A stretch of 64,000 bases of DNA from JAEKNW01 sp963678375. Lineage in GTDB: Bacteria; Cloacimonadota; Cloacimonadia; Cloacimonadales; JAFGVF01. A program made the translations under genes and the position numbers. The DNA is taken from positions 124,001 through 188,000 of the forward strand of contig OY782831.1 in assembly GCA_963678375.2 (NCBI GenBank). The letters run 5' to 3'. Positions 25,826 to 33,948 of this stretch are shown piece by piece; position 1 is the first letter of the stretch, and each line of letters starts with the position of its first letter. The notes below the pieces were generated by a model. That model worked only from the letters and a program-made list of their open reading frames with translations, did not search any database and was not told the origin of the DNA.

Positions 25826-28360
25826 ATGAATTCAAAAGAAGCAAAAGCAAGAATTAAAATTAATAAGCTATTAGAAGAAGCTGGTTGGCAATTCTTTGAT
25901 ACAGAAGAAGGAAAAGCGAATATTGAGATTGAAAAGGGTGTAGAAATAACCAGTCAGTATTATGACCAGATGGGTAACAACTTCGAGGGATACAAAAAGG
26001 GTTATACTGATTATACACTGTTAAATAAAAATGGTTATCCTTTAGTTGTCCTGGAAGCGAAACGTGAAGAAAAAGATCCTATGGATGGCAAAGAACAAGC
26101 TAGACGCTATGCTAAAAGTTTGAATGTTAACTTTGTGATTCTTTCAAATGGTAACTTACACTATTTTTGGGACTTAAGAAAAGGTAACCCTTATGTGATT
26201 ACCACGTTTCCTACTGAAGATTCATTAAACTATTATTCTCGTTCTAATCCAAACCCAAAGAACCTTGTAGACGAAGTTATAACTAAAGAATACATACTAG
26301 AGACACAATACCCAACATATAAAACAAATCCTGAATATCTTGATGAATCTAAACACAAAGATTTCTTTGAAAAACATTCTGAGTTTAGACTATTAAGAGA
26401 CTATCAAATAAATGCTCTAAAATCTGTCCAAGAAGCAGTTAGAAATGGTTCTGATAGATTCCTCTTTGAAATGGCAACTGGTACAGGGAAAACTTTAACA
26501 TCAGCTGCTTTGATAAAACTATTCTTAAAAACAGGAAATGCCTCTAGAGTTCTCTTTTTAGTTGATAGATTAGAATTAGAAAAACAAGCAGCTACTAATT
26601 TTAACAACTATCTAAAAAATGATTATACTAGTGTTGTCTATAAAGAAAAGAAAGATGAATGGAATAGTGCTAGGATTGTAGTGACAACTGTTCAAAGTTT
26701 GTTACATAATGATAAATATCAAAAATTATTCTCTCCAACAGATTTTGACTTAATTATTTCGGATGAAGCACATAGAAGTATTAACGGTAATGCAAGAGCA
26801 CTTTTTGAATACTTCTGTGGTTATAAGTTAGGATTAACAGCAACACCTAAAGATTATCTAAAGAATGTTAATGCAGAAGAGCTCAGAACAAACGATTCAA
26901 GAGCTTTAGAAAAAAGATTATTATTTGATACCTATAAAACTTTTGGTTGTGAGACAGGTAATCCAACCTTTAGATATAGTCTTCTAGATGGGGTAAAAGA
27001 TGGTTATTTGATAAATCCTATAGTTGTTGATGCTAGAACAGATATTACTACGCAACTTCTTTCAGATCAAGGTTATTCAGTAATGATTAAAGATGAAAAT
27101 GGAGAGTTGCAAGAAAAAGCTTATACTCAAAAGTCTTATGCAAAGAAGTTTTTCTCCCAAGAGACAGATATTGCTTTTTGTCTAAGCTTTATAGAAAATG
27201 CTCTAAGAGACCCAATAACTAATGAAATAGGTAAGTCAATAGTGTTTTGTGTTAGTCAAGACCATGCTAATAACATATCTATGATTCTAAATGAGATAAT
27301 AGAAAAGAAATACCCAGGTAAGTACAATTCTGATTTCGCTGTTCAAGTGACTTCTAGAATTACAGATGCTCAAACTATGACTGTGAACTTCTCAAATAAA
27401 CATTTGAATGGTCGGACTTCTTTTCTTGATGGTTATAAATCAGATAAGACAAGAGTCTGTGTTACTGTAGGTATGATGACAACAGGCTATGATTGTCCTG
27501 ACTTATTGAATGTTGCTTTAATGAGACCAATCTTTTCACCTTCTGACTTTGTGCAAATAAAAGGAAGAGGAACTAGGACAAATACTTTTAAGTATGAGAC
27601 AAGAAGAAATGGAATAACAGAGACTATTAAACAGAATAAGACCAATTTCAAGTTGTTTGACTACTTTGCTAACTGTGAATATTTTGAGACTAAGTTTAAT
27701 TATGACCAAGTAATAGAACTACCTAAATATTCATCATCAATTAAAGTGGATAATAATGACAATAATGATGATAAGATAAGTATAGATAGTTATAACTCTA
27801 TAATAGCTGACCCTATAACTGAGCTAATAGAAGAACAGATAGGTTTTAATGGAATGAAGATTGATAGAAAGCTATATGAGAAGTTTGAAGAAGAAGTAAC
27901 TAACGATAAAGATCTTATTGAGCTTCTTGAAAATGAAGACTTTTCTGCGATGGAGGATTATATCAATGAATACATCTTCAATAAACCATCTGAGTTTTAT
28001 AACTTAAGTAAACTTAGAAATGCTATAAAAGTTGATAGAAGAGTATCACTTAGAGAAATGATACTAAAAGCCTTTGGTCTTATAGATAGGTTTAAAGGAA
28101 AACATGAAATGTTAGATAGTGAGTTTGATAAGTTTGTAAGTATATACCATCCAGACAACAAACATGTTCATGTTGCTAGAAAATTCTTTAAAGCTTATAT
28201 TACAGACGAAGAGATTAGAACAATTGTTAAGAAGAAAGAGTTTGGTAGGTTTGCTACTAACTCAAAGATAACTATAGATGATATAAGGGAATTAAACGGT
28301 TTCAGAGAGATAATCCCTGAATATGTGAAAGATTATGTTAATATAAATCAGTTTATGTAA
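25826..28360 (+). CDS. hsdR: Type I restriction endonuclease, R subunit
   Basis: 844 residues. The N-terminal nuclease domain has the PD-(D/E)xK signature: Asp62 in GYTDYTLL and Glu77-x-Lys79 in VVLEAKRE. The superfamily 2 motor follows, with Walker A ATGTGKT at 217-223, DEAH at 313-316 and motif VI QIKGRGTRT near residue 580. The C-terminal helical region would contact the methylase. It cleaves unmodified DNA after ATP-driven translocation, in complex with the fused HsdMS encoded two genes downstream. Start ATG 25826 follows AGGAAATAAT. It is the first gene of the restriction operon; the next gene starts 9 bp after its stop. Confidence 0.94.
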   Translation: MNSKEAKARIKINKLLEEAGWQFFDTEEGKANIEIEKGVEITSQYYDQMGNNFEGYKKGYTDYTLLNKNGYPLVVLEAKREEKDPMDGKEQARRYAKSLNVNFVILSNGNLHYFWDLRKGNPYVITTFPTEDSLNYYSRSNPNPKNLVDEVITKEYILETQYPTYKTNPEYLDESKHKDFFEKHSEFRLLRDYQINALKSVQEAVRNGSDRFLFEMATGTGKTLTSAALIKLFLKTGNASRVLFLVDRLELEKQAATNFNNYLKNDYTSVVYKEKKDEWNSARIVVTTVQSLLHNDKYQKLFSPTDFDLIISDEAHRSINGNARALFEYFCGYKLGLTATPKDYLKNVNAEELRTNDSRALEKRLLFDTYKTFGCETGNPTFRYSLLDGVKDGYLINPIVVDARTDITTQLLSDQGYSVMIKDENGELQEKAYTQKSYAKKFFSQETDIAFCLSFIENALRDPITNEIGKSIVFCVSQDHANNISMILNEIIEKKYPGKYNSDFAVQVTSRITDAQTMTVNFSNKHLNGRTSFLDGYKSDKTRVCVTVGMMTTGYDCPDLLNVALMRPIFSPSDFVQIKGRGTRTNTFKYETRRNGITETIKQNKTNFKLFDYFANCEYFETKFNYDQVIELPKYSSSIKVDNNDNNDDKISIDSYNSIIADPITELIEEQIGFNGMKIDRKLYEKFEEEVTNDKDLIELLENEDFSAMEDYINEYIFNKPSEFYNLSKLRNAIKVDRRVSLREMILKAFGLIDRFKGKHEMLDSEFDKFVSIYHPDNKHVHVARKFFKAYITDEEIRTIVKKKEFGRFATNSKITIDDIRELNGFREIIPEYVKDYVNINQFM

Positions 28361-28369
28361 GGGAAGTTA

Positions 28370-28834
28370 ATGAGTATTTTAAAGCCAAAATATAGTAGTG
28401 AACACAACAGAAAAGAATTATACAGTAATAATAATATAGTTGCTAAATTGCAAAAACAAGCAGGTGTGTATGTTTTAGTGTTTGATCAAGAAGTTGATAG
28501 ACTCCATGGAACAGATTCAAATGATAAAATAGCATATATTGGAAGTGCTGGAAATTCAAACTCACTTTTAGTCAGGCTAAGACACTTTTATAACTGTGCC
28601 CAGAACTTAAAAAATAATAGTTCAAATGAACCAGTAGAAGGTCATAGTGCAGGACAAATGTATCTTAGATATTTGAAAAAAATATATGGTGATGTAGAGA
28701 AAACACTAAAGTTTAGATTTGAAACTTTAGCTACAGAAATTGATGCAAAAGATGAAGAAGCAAGATTACTGAAAGAATATTTAACGAAATATGGAGAATT
28801 ACCTCCTTTAAATAACCAGTTACCAAGAAGATAA
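28370..28834 (+). CDS. GIY-YIG nuclease-like protein inside the hsd operon
   Basis: 154 residues with the GIY-YIG core: GVY at 32-34, YIG at 56-58 in AYIGSAGNSNSLLVRLRHF, with candidate Arg69/71, an acidic position at Glu129/130 in EEARLLKEYL, and a terminal Asn148 in PPLNNQL. These are the positions expected for a metal-dependent nuclease, so it may be active. It lies between hsdR (9-bp gap) and hsdMS (3-bp gap) and is surely co-transcribed. Such a gene is not a standard type I subunit. Possible roles are an accessory restriction or anti-phage nuclease, or a passenger; no role is proven. Confidence 0.8.
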   Translation: MSILKPKYSSEHNRKELYSNNNIVAKLQKQAGVYVLVFDQEVDRLHGTDSNDKIAYIGSAGNSNSLLVRLRHFYNCAQNLKNNSSNEPVEGHSAGQMYLRYLKKIYGDVEKTLKFRFETLATEIDAKDEEARLLKEYLTKYGELPPLNNQLPRR

Positions 28835-28837
28835 ATT

Positions 28838-31318
28838 ATGTTAGAAACTACTACTAAAAGAAAAATAGATAATGCAAGAGACATATTGGTAGGCAAAGTA
28901 CCAATACCTAAGTCACAGATAGATTTAATAACCATAACACTTATATATAAGTTTATGGATGATATGGACAGGCAAGCAGAAGAGTTTGGTGGAAAAGCTA
29001 GCTTTTTTGTGGAAGAATTTGAAAAGTATGCTTGGGCTAAAGTGATGGACCAATCACTTGGTGGTTATGAGAGATTACAGCTTTTTGATGAAGGGCTTAT
29101 CAAAATGAACCAAAATCCCCATATACCTGCTCTATTCAGAGAAATATTTAAGAATGCCTTCTTACCTTTTAGAGATCCTGAAACTCTCAACATGTTCTTA
29201 GAAGAAATAAATGATTTTGATTACAGTCACTCCGAAAAACTAGGCGATGCCTTTGAATACTTACTTTCCATTATGAGTTCACAGGGAGATGCAGGACAAT
29301 TCCGAACTCCTAGGCACATTATCGAGTTTATAGTTGATGTAGTAAATCCAACTAAAACAGACAAAATACTAGATCCAGCTTGTGGAACAGCTGGCTTTTT
29401 AATCTCTGCCTATAAACATATCATGATAGAGAATACAGAAGATTACTATGGAGATTTGCTTAATAGTGATGAAAGAAATACTTTAGTAAATAATATTGTT
29501 GGTTACGATATATCACCTGATATGGTAAGACTCAGTTTAGTTAACATGTTTTTACACAAATTCCCAAACCCTCAGATATATGAATATGATACATTAACTA
29601 ATACTGAGAGATGGGAAGATAGCTTTTCTTGTATCTTAGCTAACCCTCCTTTTATGTCTCCTAAAGGTGGAATAAAACCACATTCAAAGTACGCTATAAA
29701 ATCTAAGCGTTCAGAAGTACTTTTTGTTGATTATATGATGGAACACTTAACTGAAGATGGCAAAGCTGGAATTATTGTTCCTGAAGGTATTATCTTCCAA
29801 GGGCAAAAAGCTCATAAAGAACTACGTAAGAAGATGGTCGAACAAAACTATCTTTGGGCTGTAGTCTCACTACCAAGTGGAATATTCCAACCATACTCAG
29901 GAGTAAAGACCTCAATCCTACTATTTGATAAAGCAAGAGCAAAAGCAAGTGATAAAATAGTTTTTGCTAAAGTAGAAAATGATGGTTTCTCTCTGGGCTC
30001 TCAAAGACAAGCAATTGCTAAGAATGACCTACCTAATATTATTGAAGCCCTTAAACTTGACCTATCAAACATGGACGCAGAGCAACTAAAAAAACTTAAG
30101 CAAATTACTGTCGTTGAGAAATCTCAACTAGCAGGAAACGACTATAATCTGAGTGGTGATAGGTATTTTATTCAAGCACATTCAAACGATAATATCGATT
30201 TTATTGAACTTTCTGAACTAATGAGAGATAAAGTAAAAAGTCTTAACCCCAAAAATTATGAAGATGAAACATTTGAGTTACTTAGTATTCCTGCTTATGA
30301 TAAAGGATTTGCTGAAATAATAAAAGGCACAAAAATAGGCTCATGTAAGAAAATAGTTTATCCAAAAGATGTTCTTTTAGCTAGAATAATACCACATATT
30401 AGAAGATCGTGGGTTGTGGAAGAATCTCCAAAACAATTACAACAAATAGCATCGACAGAATGGATAGTCTTCTCTGATAACAGAATTATACCATCATACT
30501 TACGAAACGTACTTGTTTCAGATAAATTTCATAACTATTTTATGCAAACAGTGACTGGTGTTGGTGGCTCATTGAGTAGAGCAAATGTGAAAGCTGTAAG
30601 TCAAATCAAAATTCCTCTCCCCCCCCTCGAAGTCCAAGAAGAGATTGTTTCAGAAATCGAAGGTTATCAAAAGATAATTGATGGAGCAAAACAAGTTGTA
30701 GAAAACTATAAACCACATATTGATATTGATCCTGAGTGGGATGTTGTGGAGTTGGGGGAAGTTTGTGAACTTAATCCCCAAAAAACAGAAGTAAGAGATT
30801 TAGATGATAATACTTCAGTTTCATTTGTTCCTATGGCAGATTTGCAAATATACTCAATGAATTTTGAAGTAAATAAAACAAGATTATTAAGCGAAGTTTA
30901 TAAGGGTTATACATACTTCAAAGATGAAGATGTTATTTTAGCTCGAGTAACACCTTGTTTTGAAAATGGAAAGATAGGTATTGCAAGTTCTTTAACTAAT
31001 GGAATCGGGTTTGGATCAAGTGAATATTTTGTATTCAGATGTTCAGAAAAAATAAAACCCCAATGGGTATTTATTAACTTGATAACACCAAAATTTAAGA
31101 AACTTGGGATATTAAGTATGTCAGGAACTGGTGGACTCCAAAGAGTATCTAAAAATTTTGTTAAAGATTACAAGATCCCCTTACCATCAGTGAGAATACA
31201 ACAGCAAATTGTTTCAAAAATCGAAGAAGAACAAAAGTATGTAGATGGGTGTAAAAAGCTAATTGAGATTTATGAGCAAAAGATAAAAGATAGAATAGAT
31301 AAGGTTTGGGAGGGTTAG
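28838..31318 (+). CDS. Fused type I DNA methyltransferase-specificity protein (HsdM-HsdS)
   Basis: 826 residues. The N-terminal part is an N6-adenine methyltransferase: helical N-domain (~1-150), SAM site DPACGTAGF at 179-187 and catalytic NPPF at 269-272. From ~450 to the end are two HsdS-like target recognition halves, each closing with a proline-leucine strand and conserved coiled helix (IPLPPLEVQEEIVSEIEGYQ; IPLPSVRIQQQIVSKIEEEQ). One chain therefore supplies both modification and target recognition. It starts three bases after the GIY-YIG stop. Specificity cannot be read from the sequence. Confidence 0.93.
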   Translation: MLETTTKRKIDNARDILVGKVPIPKSQIDLITITLIYKFMDDMDRQAEEFGGKASFFVEEFEKYAWAKVMDQSLGGYERLQLFDEGLIKMNQNPHIPALFREIFKNAFLPFRDPETLNMFLEEINDFDYSHSEKLGDAFEYLLSIMSSQGDAGQFRTPRHIIEFIVDVVNPTKTDKILDPACGTAGFLISAYKHIMIENTEDYYGDLLNSDERNTLVNNIVGYDISPDMVRLSLVNMFLHKFPNPQIYEYDTLTNTERWEDSFSCILANPPFMSPKGGIKPHSKYAIKSKRSEVLFVDYMMEHLTEDGKAGIIVPEGIIFQGQKAHKELRKKMVEQNYLWAVVSLPSGIFQPYSGVKTSILLFDKARAKASDKIVFAKVENDGFSLGSQRQAIAKNDLPNIIEALKLDLSNMDAEQLKKLKQITVVEKSQLAGNDYNLSGDRYFIQAHSNDNIDFIELSELMRDKVKSLNPKNYEDETFELLSIPAYDKGFAEIIKGTKIGSCKKIVYPKDVLLARIIPHIRRSWVVEESPKQLQQIASTEWIVFSDNRIIPSYLRNVLVSDKFHNYFMQTVTGVGGSLSRANVKAVSQIKIPLPPLEVQEEIVSEIEGYQKIIDGAKQVVENYKPHIDIDPEWDVVELGEVCELNPQKTEVRDLDDNTSVSFVPMADLQIYSMNFEVNKTRLLSEVYKGYTYFKDEDVILARVTPCFENGKIGIASSLTNGIGFGSSEYFVFRCSEKIKPQWVFINLITPKFKKLGILSMSGTGGLQRVSKNFVKDYKIPLPSVRIQQQIVSKIEEEQKYVDGCKKLIEIYEQKIKDRIDKVWEG

Positions 31319-31320
31319 GT

Positions 31321-32115
31321 ATGGAAGAATATATATATAATTTATCTCGATTTTATCCAATTACTATCAGAGATCAAAGTCATATTGATTACATAGAAGG
31401 ATTAAAAAGGTCTTTTTTGGATAATATAGAAACATGTAATTATCAGTTTGCTTTTTTTTCTTATCATTTGTTATTTATGGGTTTTATCTATTATTCTATT
31501 GCTACTTTTAGGGAGTTGCGTCAAGACCATTTTGAAAGATGTTTATATTTGTTTACAGGAAACAAAGATAAATTAAAACTGTTTAATCAAACAGGAAAAA
31601 TATTTGACTTTTCTCATGAAAATGAAAGTACTATTATTAGATTACTTTCTATATTTAACTGTAATAAATTAGCTATAAACAATTTGAAACAACTTATAAA
31701 GAAGAGAAATGATATAGGACACTGTAATGCAAAAAATGAGTTTGTAGATTATAATGGTCTTGAAAAAGAGTTAGATAAATACTTGAATATAGCTGACCAT
31801 ATACATGAAAGCTTAGTTAATATTAAAATTAGTAACTTTAAGGGTTATATTACAGATGCTTTTTCTGCTAAGTTTTATTTAAATCACGAACTAGATAATT
31901 GTGAAGAAGATGATTATTTAAGTGAAAATGATGTTATTACTGAACTAAATGAGAATTATATTCCTGATAACTACATTTCGGAAAATGACATAGAAAAATT
32001 GAAAAACATTAACTTAGCAGATTTAACCAAGATACCCGAATATGAAAATGTAAATAAAATATTTTGTTTTATAGTAAAGAAATGGAAAGAAGAATTCAAT
32101 TTGGAGGAAAAATGA
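31321..32115 (+). CDS. HEPN-motif protein of the restriction operon
   Basis: 264 residues, predicted mostly helical and cytoplasmic. The segment IKKRNDIGHCNAKN contains Arg129-Asn-x3-His134, the RNxxxH arrangement of HEPN-domain RNases. Much of the rest is acidic (EEDDYLSENDV). I recognise no closer family, so HEPN membership is an inference from one motif plus the helical context (a helix holding YHLLFMGFIYYS precedes it). ATG at 31321 follows GGGAGGG with 7-nt spacing; a TTG at 31306 inside the previous gene is not preferred. The stop overlaps the start of the next, broken ORF (ATGA). Confidence 0.6.
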   Translation: MEEYIYNLSRFYPITIRDQSHIDYIEGLKRSFLDNIETCNYQFAFFSYHLLFMGFIYYSIATFRELRQDHFERCLYLFTGNKDKLKLFNQTGKIFDFSHENESTIIRLLSIFNCNKLAINNLKQLIKKRNDIGHCNAKNEFVDYNGLEKELDKYLNIADHIHESLVNIKISNFKGYITDAFSAKFYLNHELDNCEEDDYLSENDVITELNENYIPDNYISENDIEKLKNINLADLTKIPEYENVNKIFCFIVKKWKEEFNLEEK

Positions 32116-32416
32116 AAATAAATATTCTAATCGCTACTAAACAGTTTTTTCCAAACCCATCTTTAGAATTAGTTTATCTTTTGAAGCAATTGCAAATGTA
32201 ATAGATGCGAAAGCTACAATTATTGATATATCGATTTGTTTATTTGACTATAAAAGAAGGGCTTTTCAATTTAATCAATAATTTGAAGATTTCTCGATTG
32301 TAAAAGACGTAGATAGTTTAAAAAATCATACAGAACTTAGATTTAATGATTATAAAAAGAAGGCAATAAAAACGGCTCTTGTTCAAGTCTGGTGGCAAGA
32401 TGCCACCAGTCCATAG
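32112..32416 (+). pseudogene. Broken fifth ORF of the restriction operon
   Basis: ATG 32112 overlaps the HEPN-gene stop (ATGA), as in a coupled gene. The frame opens MKINILIATKQFFPNPS, then ends at TAA 32199. A -1 shift near 32160 restores a longer open stretch (FRISLSFEAIANVIDAKATI), one in-frame TAA at 32279, then more open sequence up to 32387, where the structured GC-rich element begins. So at least one frameshift and one stop codon are present, and the element may have truncated it. No family recognised; the N-terminus is reminiscent of nucleotide-sugar or sugar-binding Rossmann starts, but that is weak. Confidence 0.5.
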
Positions 32417-32530
32417 CTGAGTGTTTCCACAATGCTGGTTGCGGGTAAGGTTACCCGTATTCCCAGTTATGGACTGACTACATCACTACTGTCAGAAATG
32501 TGTGGAAGCAAGGACGCTTCCACTCCACAC
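32389..32530. repeat. Multi-hairpin structured element
   Basis: A compact set of inverted repeats, richer in G+C than its surroundings. They are: CTGGTGGCA / TGCCACCAG (32389-32397 with 32401-32409); AGTCCATAGCTG with CAGTTATGGACT (32408-32419 with 32464-32475); an internal CGGGTAA / TTACCCG hairpin (32442-32448 with 32451-32457); and TGGAAGC / GCTTCCA (32503-32509 with 32516-32522). The middle part is homologous to 25332-25364 in inverted orientation. It could be a structured RNA or a mobile palindromic element. Confidence 0.65.
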
Positions 32531-32539
32531 ACGAAAATA

Positions 32540-32575
32540 GTGGAATAGACTATTTTTTTAAACAGTCTATTCCAC
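32540..32575 (-). terminator. Terminator of the manB operon
   Basis: A perfect 12-bp stem (32540-32551 with 32564-32575; GTGGAATAGACT / AGTCTATTCCAC) with a T-rich loop lies 12 bp beyond the manB stop. On the minus strand it is followed by TATTTTCG, a short U-tract. It may act on both strands. Confidence 0.72.
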
Positions 32576-32587
32576 CTTTCCACTTAA

Positions 32588-33946
32588 TTATTGCTTAGCA
32601 AATTTATCTAATTTTTCCTCAAATAGTTCTTTAATTTCATTCATTCTCTTTTCAGTTTCAGCTTCATAGCGAAGAACTAGTACTGGTGTGGTATTTGAAG
32701 CACGACATAAGCCCCAACCATCTTTAAAAGTAACTCTAACGCCGTCTATAGCAATAGCTTCATATCCTTCTGAGATAAAGGCATCTCTAATTTGGTCCAC
32801 TATAGTGAATTTCTTTTCTTCTGGGACATGATAATGAATTTCAGGTGTATTAAACATCTTTGGTTGATCTTCTAAAAATCTACTAACAGGAATATCTTTT
32901 TTGGCAGCAATTTCAGCAAATCTACAACATACATAGATTGCATCATCAAAGCCTAAATATCTATCACCCAAGAAGACATGTCCAGACATTTCTCCCCCAA
33001 CCTTGATACCTCGTCTCTTCATCTCATTTTTGATATTTGCATGTCCTGTCTTATACATGACTGGATTTCCACCATACTTTGCTATATCATCATATAGATT
33101 TTTTGAGCATTTTACATCAGCCAACACTGTAGCACCAGGATTTTTCTCTAGATAATCACGAGCTATAATATTAAGAATTTGGTCACCATATAGCATATTA
33201 CCTTTCTCATCAATAACACCAATACGATCAGCATCACCATCTAAGCCAAGTCCAATATCAGCTCCTATTTCTTTCACTTTAGCGATTAAGTCTTTATTAT
33301 TTTTAAGGACAGTTGGATCTGGATGATGGTTTGGGAAAGTTCCGTCAGGTTGGCAGTAGAGTTCAGTTACCTGGCAACCTAAATCTCTTAAGATACCAGG
33401 TAAGAAAGGTCCCCCAGCACCATTTCCACCATCAACAACAACCTTAAGAGGTCGTTTCATATCAATATTATCAACAATATATTTATGATATTCTGGTATG
33501 ACTTGTCTATCTTCTTTTAGACTACCATTACCTGTAGCAAATTGTCCTTTATCAATTATATCATAGATGTGCTGAATATCTTGACCATATACACTTGCAA
33601 GTCCTAAATTAAGCTTAATCCCATTATAGTCTGATGGATTATGACTAGCAGTAATCATAGTTCCAGCATCTACTTTATAATACCAAATTGCAAAGTAGAG
33701 GATTGGTGTAGCAGCAAAACCAACATCAATAACATCGATACCAGTTTCTCTAGCACCTTTAATAAAAGAAGCTTTGTAATCTGGAGTAGTAAGTCTTGCA
33801 TCACCAGCAATGACTAGAGTCTTTTTATCTAGATTTCTTAAATAAGTTCCGAATCCTTTACCAATTAAATATAAATTTTCTACACTTAAATCTTTATCTA
33901 CTAGTCCACGTATATCATATTGTCTAAAAATACTTCTATTGAGCAT
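32588..33946 (-). CDS. manB: Phosphomannomutase/phosphoglucomutase
   Basis: 452 residues of the alpha-D-phosphohexomutase family, converting mannose-1-P/6-P or glucose-1-P/6-P. The catalytic phosphoserine loop is ITASHNPSDYNGIK, the Mg loop is GLDGDADRIGVID, the sugar-binding loop is GGEMSGHVFLGD, and the C-terminal phosphate-binding segment contains RASNTTPVLVLRYE. Specificity between mannose and glucose cannot be settled by eye; the AlgC-like length and motifs suggest a dual enzyme. ATG follows AAAGGAGAGATAAGT. It is the last gene of the hprK-pts-pgi run and feeds surface polysaccharide precursors. Confidence 0.9.
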   Translation of the reverse strand: MLNRSIFRQYDIRGLVDKDLSVENLYLIGKGFGTYLRNLDKKTLVIAGDARLTTPDYKASFIKGARETGIDVIDVGFAATPILYFAIWYYKVDAGTMITASHNPSDYNGIKLNLGLASVYGQDIQHIYDIIDKGQFATGNGSLKEDRQVIPEYHKYIVDNIDMKRPLKVVVDGGNGAGGPFLPGILRDLGCQVTELYCQPDGTFPNHHPDPTVLKNNKDLIAKVKEIGADIGLGLDGDADRIGVIDEKGNMLYGDQILNIIARDYLEKNPGATVLADVKCSKNLYDDIAKYGGNPVMYKTGHANIKNEMKRRGIKVGGEMSGHVFLGDRYLGFDDAIYVCCRFAEIAAKKDIPVSRFLEDQPKMFNTPEIHYHVPEEKKFTIVDQIRDAFISEGYEAIAIDGVRVTFKDGWGLCRASNTTPVLVLRYEAETEKRMNEIKELFEEKLDKFAKQ

Positions 33947-33948
33947 AC

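Noticed and set aside
31306..31320. TTG start for the HEPN-motif gene at 31306
   Set aside because: It lies inside the end of hsdMS and would consume the GGGAGGG that serves the ATG at 31321.
31321..32201. HEPN-MNT toxin-antitoxin pair
   Set aside because: A nucleotidyltransferase with GSRARG-type motif would be expected next to the HEPN gene; the next ORF shows none and is broken.
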